Of a stretch of 64,000 nt of DNA, positions 17,759 through 25,968 are shown in pieces. The position numbers were made by a program, and so were the translations under genes. This DNA comes from Micrococcus cohnii (lineage in GTDB: Bacteria; Actinomycetota; Actinomycetes; Actinomycetales; Micrococcaceae). The notes beneath the pieces were generated by a model that was given only the letters and a program-made list of their open reading frames with translations, had not been told where the DNA came from and ran no database searches. The number at the start of each line of letters is the position of its first letter. Position 1 is the first letter of the stretch. The stretch is taken from assembly GCF_014205175.1 (NCBI RefSeq), contig NZ_JACHNA010000001.1, positions 1,860,001 to 1,924,000 on the forward strand, given 5' to 3'.

Positions 17759-18148
17759 TCACAGGTAGCGGCAGACATCCTCGGGGGAGCACGTGGCCGG
17801 GTCGCCGGCGGCGGCGTCCTCGCGCAGGTCGGCGATCGTGGTGCGTAGCTGCGCGAGCTCGGCGAGTTGCCGGTCGATCACATCAAGGCGGGTGTCGAGC
17901 AGGTCGGTGACGTGCCGGCAGGGGGCCTGCCCCCGGTCGCGGATGTCCAGCACCTGACCGATCTGGGCCAGGGTCAGCCCGGCCGCTTGCCCCCGGCGGA
18001 TGAAGTCCAGCCGGTCGAGCACCTCGGCGCCGTAGTCCCGGTAGCCCGCCGGGGTGCGGTCCGCGGCGGGTAGCAGCCCGACCTCCTCGTAGTACCGCAG
18101 GGTCTTGCTCGTCGTGCCCGACGCCCGAGCCACCTCACCGATCCGCAT
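17759..18148 (-). CDS. merR: MerR-family mercury-responsive regulator
   Basis: 129 aa from the ATG at 18148 (MRIGEVARASG); an ATG at 18157 adds three residues. The N-terminal MerR helix-turn-helix has TSKTLRYYEEVGLLPAADRT and GYRDYG. A dimerisation helix follows. Cysteines fall at APCRH in the middle and TCSPEDVC at the C-terminus, giving a three-cysteine set suited to Hg(II), as in MerR. It is divergent from merA across a perfect operator dyad. Without metal it should repress; with Hg(II) it should activate merA by distorting the long promoter spacer. Confidence 0.82.
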   Translation of the reverse strand: MRIGEVARASGTTSKTLRYYEEVGLLPAADRTPAGYRDYGAEVLDRLDFIRRGQAAGLTLAQIGQVLDIRDRGQAPCRHVTDLLDTRLDVIDRQLAELAQLRTTIADLREDAAAGDPATCSPEDVCRYL

Positions 18149-18165
18149 GCCACTCATTCTCCCCC

Positions 18166-18195
18166 TTGACCTTCCAGTGCACTGGAAGGTCGATC
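18166..18195 (+). promoter_or_regulatory. mer operator-promoter
   Basis: TTGACC (18166-18171) is a good -35. It is overlapped by a perfect 22-bp palindrome (18169-18190) with half-site ACCTTCCAGTG. The -10 is weak (GATCCT, near 18192) after an over-long spacer of about 20 bases, the layout used by MerR-type activators. It sits between merR and merA. Confidence 0.75.
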
Positions 18196-18219
18196 CTGAG
18201 GGCGATGAAGGAGGAGTTC

Positions 18220-19668
18220 ATGACGGCAACGGCTAACAGCAGGTCGTATGACCTGGCAATGATCGGGTCCGGTGGGGCGGCGTTCGCGGCCGCGATCCGC
18301 GCCACCAACCTCGGCAGACGGGTGGTGATGATCGAGCGTGGCACCGTCGGCGGTACCTGCGTGAACACCGGGTGCGTGCCCTCCAAGGCCTTGCTCGCGA
18401 CCGCCGAGGCCCGCCACGTCACACTCGACGCCTCCCGGTTCCCCGGCCTGCCGCTCCCCGAAGTCCGGCCGGTCGACATGCCCGCCTTGATCGCCGGCAA
18501 GGATCGGCTCGTCGGGTCACTGCGTGGCGAGAAGTACCTGGACCTGGCCACCGAGTACGGATGGGATCTCCACCCCGGGGACGCCACGTTCGTCGGCACA
18601 CCCAGCGAGCCGGCACTGCGCGTCACCGGCCCTGACGGCACGGTGGAGACGGTCCGGGCCGCGCACTACCTCATCGCCACCGGCTCCAGGCCCTGGACGC
18701 CGCCGGTCCCCGGCCTGCAGGAGGCCGGTTACCTGACCTCGACCACCGCGATGGAACTGGACCACGTCCCGGAGTCGCTGCTGGTCATCGGCGGCGGCTA
18801 CGTCGCGATGGAGCAGGCCCAGCTCTTCGCTCGGCTCGGCGTCCGGGTCACCATGCTGGTCCGCTCACGGCTGGCGTCCCAGGAAGAACCCGAGGCGTCC
18901 ACCGCCCTGGATGAGATCTTCACGGACGAAGGCATCCAGATCATCCGCGGCGCGGTGCCCAGCGCGGTCCGCCGCGACCCGGCCACCGGCGAGGTCACGG
19001 TCACTGCCACCACCACTGACGGCTCACAGGAACTCCGGGCGGCCGAGGTACTCGTCGCCACCGGGCGCCGCCCGGTCACCGCCACGCTCGGTCTCGACAC
19101 CGTCGACGTGCGCACCGGCGACCACGGCGAGGTGGTCGTCGACAGCCATCTGCGCAGCACCAACCCGCGCGTCTGGGCTGCCGGTGACGTCACCGCCCAC
19201 CGTCAGTTCGTGTACGTCGCCGCGGCCCACGGCGCCCTCGTCGCCGACAACGCCCTCACCGGCGCCGGCCTCGAGGTCGACTACCGCCACCTGCCCCGGG
19301 TCGTGTTCACCAGCCCCGCCCTGGCCGCCGTCGGGATGACCGAACGGCAGGCCTCCGCTGCCGGGATCCGCTACGACAGCCGTGTCCTGTCACTCGCGCA
19401 CGTCCCACGCGCGATCGTCAACCGCGACACCCGCGGGTTCATCAAGATGGTCACCGACGCCGACACCGGCCGCATCATCGGCATTACCGCCCTGGCCCAG
19501 GACGCCGGCGACCTCGCCGCCGCCGGGGTCTACATGCTCGAGGCCGGCATGACCACCAGCCAGGTCGCCAACCTCTGGAGCCCCTACCTGACCATGGCCG
19601 AAGGCCTCAAGCTCACCGCGCAGGCCTTCACCACCGACATCGCCAAGCTCTCCTGCTGCGCGGCGTGA
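18220..19668 (+). CDS. merA: Mercuric reductase
   Basis: 482 aa from the ATG at 18220, preceded by AAGGAGGAG; ATGs further upstream fall on that ribosome site. The FAD-binding GSGGAAFAAAI is followed by the redox-active GGTCVNTGCVPSK (C47, C52). NAD(P)H binding is at IGGGYVAMEQAQLFARLG and the second FAD site at VWAAGDVT. The C-terminal pair C479-C480 (SCCAA) receives Hg(II). There is no N-terminal heavy-metal-associated domain, as in many actinobacterial MerA proteins. It reduces Hg(II) to volatile Hg(0) in the cytosol. No merT/merB is adjacent. Confidence 0.95.
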   Translation: MTATANSRSYDLAMIGSGGAAFAAAIRATNLGRRVVMIERGTVGGTCVNTGCVPSKALLATAEARHVTLDASRFPGLPLPEVRPVDMPALIAGKDRLVGSLRGEKYLDLATEYGWDLHPGDATFVGTPSEPALRVTGPDGTVETVRAAHYLIATGSRPWTPPVPGLQEAGYLTSTTAMELDHVPESLLVIGGGYVAMEQAQLFARLGVRVTMLVRSRLASQEEPEASTALDEIFTDEGIQIIRGAVPSAVRRDPATGEVTVTATTTDGSQELRAAEVLVATGRRPVTATLGLDTVDVRTGDHGEVVVDSHLRSTNPRVWAAGDVTAHRQFVYVAAAHGALVADNALTGAGLEVDYRHLPRVVFTSPALAAVGMTERQASAAGIRYDSRVLSLAHVPRAIVNRDTRGFIKMVTDADTGRIIGITALAQDAGDLAAAGVYMLEAGMTTSQVANLWSPYLTMAEGLKLTAQAFTTDIAKLSCCAA

Positions 19669-19939
19669 ACCTGCCCCGCACACAGGGACACCGATAGGGG
19701 ACCGCCTCGCCCCGGGGCGCGAGACAAGAAAATGGTCGCCGATCAGCCCTACTTACTGGCACCCCTGCGTATCGGACCTGCAACCACCGGGGAGTTCAGT
19801 CGATGCAAGAACTCCCGTCCCAGGCCTATATCTGGACGTCTTCACGACCTCTACGTGCTCGACCCGACGAGGACAGCACTGGACGACGCGATGACCACCT
19901 TGCGGTGCCGCCATGAGGCCGCGGTCCGTTTGGGCCGCG

Positions 19940-20080
19940 TCACCGCACCACCATGACCACGATCGTCACCACGTAAGCCGCGGCGACCAGACCGATCCCC
20001 AGGAGGGTGAGCACCACCCCGCGCCGGGCCGGCCGCTGGCCCTCGTCCGGCCCGGGGCCCTTGCCGTGCTTCGCGGTCAT
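19940..20080 (-). CDS. 46-aa single-span membrane protein
   Basis: Start ATG at 20080 with TAGGAG eight bases upstream; stop at 19940-19942. The product begins MTAKHGKGPGPDEGQRPARR, continues into the hydrophobic span GVVLTLLGIGLVAAAYVV, and ends in VVMVVR. The N-terminus is basic and cytosolic. It is likely cotranscribed with, or read through from, the CDF transporter region on the same strand. Function unknown. The good ribosome site and clean transmembrane pattern make it more than chance. Confidence 0.55.
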   Translation of the reverse strand: MTAKHGKGPGPDEGQRPARRGVVLTLLGIGLVAAAYVVTIVVMVVR

Positions 20081-20144
20081 CGCGCGCTCCTAAGACGTTG
20101 CTCAAGCATGTGCGGCTCTCGCGAGCGGGCTTCGGTGCCGAGTG

Positions 20145-21056
20145 CTACCAGCTCAGGTCGTGACAGCCGTCGCTGCCGGCGCCCTCCACCTGCAAGGTGG
20201 CATGGACGATACCGTAACGGTCGCGCAGCACCCGGCGCGCGCCGGCAAGCACGGCGCCGTGGTCCGCGCCCTGGTCAGCGACCAGGTGGGCCGTGGCCAC
20301 GTTCATCCCCGACGTCAGGGTCCACAGGTGCAGGTCGTGGACCTCCTCCACCCCCTCGACCGCGTCCAGGTCACCGGCGACGTCCTCCGGTTCCACCCCT
20401 TCCGGGGCGTGCTGGCCCAGCACCGCGATCACCTGCCTGCCCAGAACCACCGCCCGGATGATGACGAAGACCGCGATGAGCGCCGCGACCACGACGTCCC
20501 AGATCGGCTGGCCGGTGAGGATGATCAGCACGCCGGCGACCATGACACCCACCGACCCGGCGGCGTCGGCGATCACCTCGTAGTAGGCGCCCTTGACGTT
20601 CAGGCTGTCCTTGGCCCCGCTGCGCAGCAGCAGCATGGAGATGATGTTGATCACCAGGCCGGCGAAGCCGACCGCGAGCATGGCGCCGGAGGCCACCTCC
20701 GGCGCGTCGCCCAGCCGGCTGATGGCCTCGACCACCACGTACACCCCGATCGCGAGCATCGCCAGCACCGCCAACGCCGAGGCGAACACCTCGGCCCGGT
20801 AGGAGCCATAGGTGCGTCGCCCTGTGGAGTCCGGCCGGCTCGCGATGCGCGTCGCCAGCAGCGCCGCACCCAGCACCACCACATCGGCAGCCATGTGCCC
20901 GGCATCCGACAGCAGCGCCAACGACCCCGACACCAGCCCCGCGACCAGCTCGATCAGGAAGAAGCCCGCCGTCAGGGCGAACGCCCCCGCCAGCCGCCGA
21001 CGGTAGCGGCCACCGGCATGCCCGGTCGCCGGGGCATGGCTGTGTCCCGCCCCCAT
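20145..21056 (-). CDS. Cation diffusion facilitator (CDF) zinc/cadmium exporter
   Basis: 303 aa from the ATG at 21056, overlapping the regulator stop by ATGA. Six membrane segments follow a His-bearing start (MGAGHSHAPATGHAGG). Segment II carries LALLSDAGHMAADVVVL (the HxxxD metal site) and segment V carries YYEVIADAAGSVGVM. The C-terminal cytosolic domain has the CDF ferredoxin-like fold pattern (VEEVHDLHLWTLTSGMNVAT). It probably exports Zn(II)/Cd(II) in exchange for protons. Shares family, but not close identity, with the exporter at 51757-52698. Confidence 0.9.
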   Translation of the reverse strand: MGAGHSHAPATGHAGGRYRRRLAGAFALTAGFFLIELVAGLVSGSLALLSDAGHMAADVVVLGAALLATRIASRPDSTGRRTYGSYRAEVFASALAVLAMLAIGVYVVVEAISRLGDAPEVASGAMLAVGFAGLVINIISMLLLRSGAKDSLNVKGAYYEVIADAAGSVGVMVAGVLIILTGQPIWDVVVAALIAVFVIIRAVVLGRQVIAVLGQHAPEGVEPEDVAGDLDAVEGVEEVHDLHLWTLTSGMNVATAHLVADQGADHGAVLAGARRVLRDRYGIVHATLQVEGAGSDGCHDLSW

Positions 21057-21430
21057 CAGCCCTGCCCCTCGTGGCGGGCGTGCTCACGGGAGACGTCCAG
21101 CAGCATCCGCACATGCCCGTCAGCGAGGCGGTAGTACACCATCCGCCCCTCCCGGCGGTTCTCGACCACCCCAGCGGTACGCAGCACCCGCAGCATCTGG
21201 GACACCGACGCCTCCGCGACATCGACCGACGCCGCCAGGTCACACACGCACAGCTCGCCGGCCTCCAGCAACGCATACAGCACCCGGGCACGGCGCGGGT
21301 CCCCCAGGAGCTTGAACAGCCCGGCCAACCTGCCGGCCTCGCGCTCGTCGGGGATCCTCTCCCGGGTCAGCGCCACCTTCTCCGGATGGACGGCGGTGAC
21401 CTGACACGAATCCAACGGCGTCACACTCAT
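21056..21430 (-). CDS. ArsR/SmtB-family metal sensor repressor (CadC-like)
   Basis: 124 aa from the ATG at 21430 (MSVTPLDSCQVTAVHPEKV); the frame also holds an ATG at 21445. The winged helix contains GELCVCDLAASVDVAEASVSQMLRVL. The ELCVCDL motif is the metal-binding (alpha3-type) site of CadC/SmtB-like sensors, helped by upstream C9 and the histidines at the C-terminus. It should repress the ATGA-coupled CDF exporter until Zn or Cd binds. Confidence 0.88.
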   Translation of the reverse strand: MSVTPLDSCQVTAVHPEKVALTRERIPDEREAGRLAGLFKLLGDPRRARVLYALLEAGELCVCDLAASVDVAEASVSQMLRVLRTAGVVENRREGRMVYYRLADGHVRMLLDVSREHARHEGQG

Positions 21431-21439
21431 GCCACGACC

Positions 21440-21475
21440 ATACACCTATGCAGATGTGCAGATATCAGCAGCGGG
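21440..21475 (-). promoter_or_regulatory. Probable ArsR operator
   Basis: Two copies of TGCAGAT, one base apart, form an AT-richer patch (ATATCTGCACATCTGCAT on the reverse strand) just upstream of the regulator start. This resembles the imperfect dyads bound by SmtB/CadC-type repressors. No separate ribosome site is visible, so the transcript may be nearly leaderless. Confidence 0.4.
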
Positions 21476-21516
21476 AGCCACACACGAGAGGTCAGCAGGT
21501 TCTGTATGGCCAGCGC

Positions 21517-21648
21517 ATGCTGACTATTGCTTCGCGGCTGGACGTGATGAACCGGCTGGGCCGGGCGATGGCCGACCCGACCCGCTCCCGCATCCTCATG
21601 ACACTCCTCGAGGGCCCGAGCTACCCGGCGGTACTCGCCCGCGACCTA
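21517..21648 (+). pseudogene. cmtR fragment truncated by IS insertion
   Basis: ATG at 21517 begins MLTIASRLDVMNRLGRAMAD, nearly identical to the intact cmtR at 17535, and continues LARDLG. It is then cut at 21648 by the inverted repeat of the adjacent insertion sequence. The DNA-recognition helix and all three metal-binding cysteines are missing, so it cannot function. It shows that a second cmtR copy once stood here in the opposite orientation. Confidence 0.85.
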
Positions 21649-21658
21649 GGGCGTGTTG

Positions 21659-22183
21659 CTAAAGGGTAGTAGTCAGCCAATGCAGTGTCGCTGCGAGGCT
21701 GAGCCCGGCGTGATAGTTCCGGGCGTACTTGTCCGAGCGCATCGCGATCCCTCGCCACTGCTTGAGCCGGATGAAGCACCGCTCCACGACATTGCGTCCC
21801 CGATAGCAGCGGCGCTGGTCTTCCCCGAAGCCGATCGGCCGGCCCGGGCGTCTGCGCCGGTGCGCGATCTGATCGGCCCGCTCGGGGATCGCGGTCGCGA
21901 TGCCATGCCGGCGCAGCCAGGCCCGGTTCACCTTCGAGGGGTAGCCCTTGTCCGCAATCAGGCGGTCAGGCCGCGCCCTGGGCCGCCCACGGGCCCCGGC
22001 AACGCTGATCTGCTCCAGCGTGGTGGCCAGCATCGAGGTGTCCGCCACCTGCCCGCCGGTCACCACGAACGCCAGCACCCTGCCCTTGCCATCACAGACC
22101 AGATGAGACTTCGTCGTCAGACCGCCGCGGGAGCGTCCGATGGCAAGGTCAGCCGGCTCGTCCGCTGATTTCTTGTAGTTCAT
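21659..22183 (-). CDS. IS427-like transposase, OrfB (C-terminal half)
   Basis: 174 aa as an independent frame from the ATG at 22183. It contains DLAIGRSRGGLTTKSHLVCD, the second catalytic Asp in LIADKGYPS and the glutamate in ERCFIRLKQWRGIAMRSDK, completing the DDE set. It is most likely expressed as an OrfAB fusion by frameshifting near the CAAGAAATC run in the overlap. Intact otherwise, so the element may still be active. Confidence 0.9.
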   Translation of the reverse strand: MNYKKSADEPADLAIGRSRGGLTTKSHLVCDGKGRVLAFVVTGGQVADTSMLATTLEQISVAGARGRPRARPDRLIADKGYPSKVNRAWLRRHGIATAIPERADQIAHRRRRPGRPIGFGEDQRRCYRGRNVVERCFIRLKQWRGIAMRSDKYARNYHAGLSLAATLHWLTTTL

Positions 22184-22538
22184 CCAGGCCCCCTGTGGGG
22201 CGGGGCAGGGTCGCCCCGTGCTGGTGGGCGCGCACGATCGTGGAATCGATCGAGGCCACCCAATCCAGCTCGCCAGCCTGCTGTGCCATGGACTGGGTCT
22301 TCTCCAGCACCCGCTCCCACACGCCCTGGGCAGCCCACCGGTTGAAGTTCTTGTAGATCGTGTTCCAGTTCCCGAACCGCTCGGGCAGATCCCGCCACGG
22401 CGCCCCCGTGCGGAAGCGCCACGCGGCGGCCTCGACCACCGCGCGCCGATCCACCGGCGGCCGACCGGTGGATTTCGGCGCGGGGAACAGCGGGCCGATC
22501 ACGGCCCAGACCTCGTCCGAGATGACATCACGCGACAC
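22149..22538 (-). CDS. IS427-like transposase, OrfA (N-terminal half)
   Basis: 129 aa. Begins MSRDVISDEVWAVIGPLFPA and carries the DUF4096-type N-terminal domain (RFRTGAPWRDLPERFGNW) and the first catalytic aspartate in SIDSTIVRAHQH. The frame ends just after LDELQEISGRAG. The overlapping downstream frame supplies the remaining catalytic residues, so a frameshift in the 35-base overlap (around 22149-22183) is needed for full transposase. The second frame lies +1 (equivalently -2) relative to this one. Confidence 0.9.
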   Translation of the reverse strand: MSRDVISDEVWAVIGPLFPAPKSTGRPPVDRRAVVEAAAWRFRTGAPWRDLPERFGNWNTIYKNFNRWAAQGVWERVLEKTQSMAQQAGELDWVASIDSTIVRAHQHGATLPRPTGGLDELQEISGRAG

Positions 22539-22589
22539 CCCTCAAGACTGGCGCACCCAAAGCTTGAAACCCTTTAGCAACACGCCCTA

Positions 22590-22964
22590 GGCCGGCTTCC
22601 AGAGAGGTGCGACGAGGCGATCGGCGTCGTCGCGGCCCAGGTCGCGGAACTCGCGCAGGTGATGGGCGAGGACGTGACGGCCCTGCGGGCCCGGTATGCG
22701 CTGCTGCTCGAACTCTCACCCGAGGACCCGGCGTGGTCGTCCCTGCGTGGGCCGGCCCGGGTCCGCGAGGTTGTTCTCACCATGGCCGAGGAGGCGCTGG
22801 GCCGGGTCGGCGTCCGGGACGATTCCGGACGGGCCTGGGAGCTGCTGGCCCTCGTGGACGGCCTGCTCTTCCGTCAGGCGGTCACTGCAGGGCCAGCGCC
22901 CATTCAGCCTGTCGTCGAGACATTCATCAGAGGACTCCCGAAGGACGGCAACGCTCGGCCCTGA
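22590..22964 (+). pseudogene. TetR-family regulator, C-terminal fragment
   Basis: Immediately right of the IS end, an open frame continues without a start codon: CDEAIGVVAAQVAELAQVMG, then LRARYALLLELSPEDPAWSS and LVDGLLFRQAV, to a stop at 22964. The helical pattern and RYALLLEL motif match the ligand-binding half of TetR regulators. The DNA-binding half was lost on IS insertion or a linked deletion. An ATG at 22659 could express a headless 101-aa piece. It may have controlled the neighbouring oxidoreductase. Confidence 0.65.
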
Positions 22965-23031
22965 TTTCGGCCCAGGCTAAAGCCCCGGCCTTCTCCAAGC
23001 ACGAGGCCCCCACGCCGTCCGTGAGGCTGAG

Positions 23032-23793
23032 TCAGTGGGCTGCACGCACCCAGTCGCGGATACCACCAGGAACGACGGTGTCGGCCTCCTGGGGCAGGAG
23101 AGCGCCTCCGGCGATGGCGCGGCCGAGATACGGCAGCTGACGCAGCACACGAGGACGGCGGCCGGCGATCGACCCGCGCTCCTGCAGGATCACGCGCGCC
23201 AGGTCAAGTGTGTCTGCCTCCTCAGCGCCTCGAACAACAACGGTCGGGCCCGAATGGGGGTTCATAGCGACATCTGCGACCGCAGCCGCTGCGGCATCGG
23301 CCGACAGTGGTGCCATGCGCATGGCCGGCAGCAGGGTCACGGGGCCGAGGGATGCACGGCGCACCACGTCTTCGATCAGCTCGAACCACTGAGTGGAGAG
23401 CACCACCGTGGCCGGCACCTGCGCGGACGCGTAGATCCGCTCTTGGGCGGCCTTGGCCGCGTAGTAACCGTAGGCCCGACCAGCGTCAGGGTCGTCGGCG
23501 CCATAGATCGACACGCAGACCAGTCTGCCCACGCCGACCTCGGCTGCAGTGGCCGTGATGTTCTTCGCGCAAGTGGTGAAGAAGTCCGTGGCGCGGCGGC
23601 GGGACATGGTCTTCATGTCCAGGGCGTCGACGACGACGTCGGCACCCGTGAGCGCTGCCGCCACGCCCTGACCCGAGTAGGCGTCCACGCCGGTGGCACG
23701 GCTGGCGGGGAGCACTTCGTGGCCGTTGCGATGCAGCCGGTCGTAGATCTTGCTGCCGAGGAGACCAGTCGCGCCGAGCACGGTGATGTTCAG
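23032..23793 (-). CDS. NAD(P)-binding (NmrA/SDR-like) oxidoreductase
   Basis: About 250 aa with a Rossmann start LNITVLGATGLLGSKIYDRL. The first in-frame GTG (23781) would drop the first beta strand. A CTG at 23793, seven bases after AGGAAC, restores it, so an unusual CTG start is proposed. Further SDR features are the dinucleotide loop ADVVVDALDMK and YGYYAAKAAQERI in the catalytic region, with atypical Tyr-Lys spacing. It is probably a quinone- or flavin-related reductase. The neighbouring TetR fragment is a common partner of such genes. Confidence 0.7.
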   Translation of the reverse strand: MNITVLGATGLLGSKIYDRLHRNGHEVLPASRATGVDAYSGQGVAAALTGADVVVDALDMKTMSRRRATDFFTTCAKNITATAAEVGVGRLVCVSIYGADDPDAGRAYGYYAAKAAQERIYASAQVPATVVLSTQWFELIEDVVRRASLGPVTLLPAMRMAPLSADAAAAAVADVAMNPHSGPTVVVRGAEEADTLDLARVILQERGSIAGRRPRVLRQLPYLGRAIAGGALLPQEADTVVPGGIRDWVRAAH

Positions 23794-23993
23794 GGATCGT
23801 TCCTATCGATTGGGTCTGCACCGGTATCTATACCAACCGGTCCTGGACGTTGCCACATCACGCCGCAGTGCTTCCGCGATGCAGCAGGGGCGATCGTGGT
23901 GTTCGTGTTGGTTTGCGCCGGGGACGAGGGGCCATGGCTGCACGGCTCGTAGCGCCCCGGCCCTCGCGGTCGCGCGTCAAGCGGGCGGGATGG

Positions 23994-24315
23994 TCAGCCC
24001 GTGATGATGATCCGCTCGCCGTCGACGCGGACCTTTGCGGCGCGCAAGGGCTTTCCTGCTGGGCCGTTCTTCGGCTCCCCGGTGGCCAGGTCGAACATGC
24101 TGCCGTGGGCGGGGCACCGGATCCCCCGGCGACTGACCTCATCGACCGGTCGACCGGCGTGCGGGCACTGCTTGCGGAAGGCGCAGAAGACACCCGGCTC
24201 GGGCTGGGTCACCACGTAGGGGGGCATTGGGCAGTACGACGCCACCGCGGGCAGGGATGTCTGCGGTGTCCACCTTGGTGCCCGGGATCAGGGCGTCCTT
24301 GAAGCGATCGAACAT
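23994..24315 (-). pseudogene. Rieske [2Fe-2S] ferredoxin-like gene with a frameshift
   Basis: Starts at the ATG at 24315 with AGGAG (MFDRFKDALIPGTKVDTADI, then GGVVLPN) and then shifts frame at a run of six G (plus strand 24219-24224). The other frame continues PYVVTQPEPGVFCAFRKQCP, HAG and RRGIRCPAHGSMFDLATGEP. CPHAG and CPAHG supply the two Cys-His cluster ligands of a Rieske centre. One base fewer in the G run would restore a single 106-residue protein, so this is either a recent mutation or a sequencing error. It follows the TetR gene by two bases. Confidence 0.7.
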
Positions 24316-24317
24316 GG

Positions 24318-24761
24318 TCAGTCTCCTGCCGAGGTGAGGGCGCGGGTGAAGTAGGTCTCGAAGGGGTACTCCTGGCCGCCCATGTGCCACTGTTCGAGGC
24401 CGGTCAGGTAGGCGCCGAAGAGCAGGCTGCGCACCTCAACGCCCGCCTCAAGACGAGGCCTACCGGTGGAAGCGAGGGCCTCAATGAGCCGCCCGGCCAA
24501 CATGTCCAGGCTTGCGAGTACGGCTCGTCGGACGGCGGGCTCCTCGATGACCCAGCGCAGGCCCTTCCACTCGAATCCCGAGGCGAGGCCACGCAACCCC
24601 TCGGCCAGGTGGTCCGGGTCGAGGTCGGAGAAGGGCTCGTCACCGGGCTCCCAGGGGGTGGCGGTGAACAGCCCCTCTTTGGTCTGGAAAAGCCGGTAGA
24701 CGGCAGCCTCGCGGCTATGGGGGTTGCGCTTCTGGGGTGAGGCGGCTCCATTTATCACCAT
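24318..24761 (-). CDS. TetR-family regulator lacking the first DNA-binding helices
   Basis: 147 aa. The start MVINGAASPQKRNPHSREAA leads into VYRLFQTKEGLF, which is the recognition-helix end of a TetR domain. The usual 25-30 residues before it (helices 1-2) are absent and no in-frame upstream coding is seen. The rest (residues 35-147) is a normal helical ligand-binding domain ending in FGAYLTGLEQWHMGG. Probably 5'-truncated and non-binding. The Rieske-like gene follows immediately, and both look like decaying cargo. Confidence 0.55.
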   Translation of the reverse strand: MVINGAASPQKRNPHSREAAVYRLFQTKEGLFTATPWEPGDEPFSDLDPDHLAEGLRGLASGFEWKGLRWVIEEPAVRRAVLASLDMLAGRLIEALASTGRPRLEAGVEVRSLLFGAYLTGLEQWHMGGQEYPFETYFTRALTSAGD

Positions 24762-24891
24762 AGACCGGGGGGCTTCACCCTCTCGCCTGGCACCCCTGCC
24801 GCTCCCCTCCCACTGGGAGATGCTCGCTGGAAGGGCATCCAGTCGGGAGCAGTGAGAGTTGTCGTCAAGCCTTCAGGGGCGTGCGGCTGTC

Positions 24892-24936
24892 GAGATGCAG
24901 CGAAGACTGCACACGACACGCGAGGAAGACTGCACA
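24892..24936. repeat. Dispersed hairpin element, copy 2
   Basis: GAGATGCAGCGAAGACTGCA matches copy 1 through the first stem arm except at the arm's end. It is followed by CACGACACGCGAGGAAGACT, so here the second arm has become a direct repeat of GAAGACTGCACA instead of an inverted one. It lies in the 250-bp gap between the TetR-like gene and the next forward gene; nothing else is visible there. Confidence 0.55.
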
Positions 24937-25013
24937 GACGCCGCCCTCCAGGACCTTGTGTGCAGAGTCTGCCAGGCGACCCTTCACCGGCCTAGACCGT
25001 TCATGATGGGTCC

Positions 25014-25856
25014 GTGACTACTCCGTCAGGCGCACCAGACGTCTCCGCCGACACCGAGGTCCGGCTCCTCACCGCACGCCTCAACCGCGCACGAACCCAC
25101 TACCTGGACTTTGCAGAGCTGTGGGCGGCATACCTGGAGGGGCACCCACACTCCATCGCCCGGGAGATCCTGACCGACGGAACCGTGACCATCCGCCTCG
25201 ACCGAGTGGCTCCCATCCCCGCAGAGCTGTCCATCCTTCTCGGAGAGTTCCTCTACGAGATGCGTGCAGCGCTGGACAACTGCCTCTACACAGCAGCCGT
25301 CATCGCATCCGGGCAGAACCCGCCTCCAGGGGCCGAACGACTCGAATGGCCCATCCGCACCGACCAAACTCAGTGGAAGAGCCAGGCCAACCGCTACAAG
25401 CATCTGCCAGCCGAACTGACTGAAGCTCTCGAGGCCATCCAGCCCTACAATGCCGAGCTCCCCGCCTGGAACTGCCTGGCGATCCTCCATGGCCTGGCAC
25501 GATTCGACCGGCACCGCAGCCCATGGCCCCTGGCTCTCTTCCTCGTCAAGACACAACTGCAGGTCCAGCCTGACGTCGTCGAGCCACTCGACGTCGCCTG
25601 CAACCGAGTGATACACCCAGGCGAGACACTCGCCACGTTGCGCCTCTCCCCCGGGCACGTTCTCTCACCGACCAACTTCGACTTCCACGTCGAGTTCGAT
25701 GTCGACCTCGCTGACATCGAACCTTCCGAAGGTCCCGAGGGTCTGCACGTCCGCCCCTGGGGGTCCCTCGCTCACCGCCTGCAGAGCGTCCACCGCGCAG
25801 TGACGGAGTACTGCGACGACCTGCTCCTTCTGGCGGCTTCCTGCCGAAAGCACTGA
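25014..25856 (+). CDS. Hypothetical protein, 280 aa
   Basis: Starts with GTG at 25014. Codon bias and length support a real gene. It is soluble, with no signal peptide. Recognisable internal segments are LTARLNRARTHYLDFAELWA, LLGEFLYEMRAALDNCLYTA and LAILHGLARFDRHRSPWPLA. I recall similar proteins only as uncharacterised ones found on mobile islands; no family name can be given. A second unknown forward gene follows 112 bases later. Confidence 0.6.
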   Translation: MTTPSGAPDVSADTEVRLLTARLNRARTHYLDFAELWAAYLEGHPHSIAREILTDGTVTIRLDRVAPIPAELSILLGEFLYEMRAALDNCLYTAAVIASGQNPPPGAERLEWPIRTDQTQWKSQANRYKHLPAELTEALEAIQPYNAELPAWNCLAILHGLARFDRHRSPWPLALFLVKTQLQVQPDVVEPLDVACNRVIHPGETLATLRLSPGHVLSPTNFDFHVEFDVDLADIEPSEGPEGLHVRPWGSLAHRLQSVHRAVTEYCDDLLLLAASCRKH

Positions 25857-25968
25857 CGAGTCGCCCCCCTCAAGGACAGCCAACCTCACGCATGGAAGCT
25901 GCCCGTGAGTATGAGTTTGCCGCAGGCGACACGGCAGGCGGGCGCGGGAAGTTCGAGACAATGACTCC

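Larger units (their letters stand above)
21649..22587 (-). mobile_element. IS5-family (IS427-like) insertion sequence
   Basis: A 939-bp element with perfect 19-bp inverted repeats: GGGCGTGTTGCTAAAGGGT at 21649-21667 and its complement at 22569-22587. It is flanked on both sides by TA within CCTA/TAGG, as expected for the TA target of the IS427 group. It encodes a two-frame DDE transposase on the reverse strand. It separates a cmtR fragment from a TetR fragment; these are not halves of one gene, so DNA was lost at the insertion. Confidence 0.9.

Noticed and set aside
19732-19956. Forward 74-codon frame after merA
   Set aside because: Poor codon bias and no ribosome site; overlaps the end of a better-supported small reverse gene.
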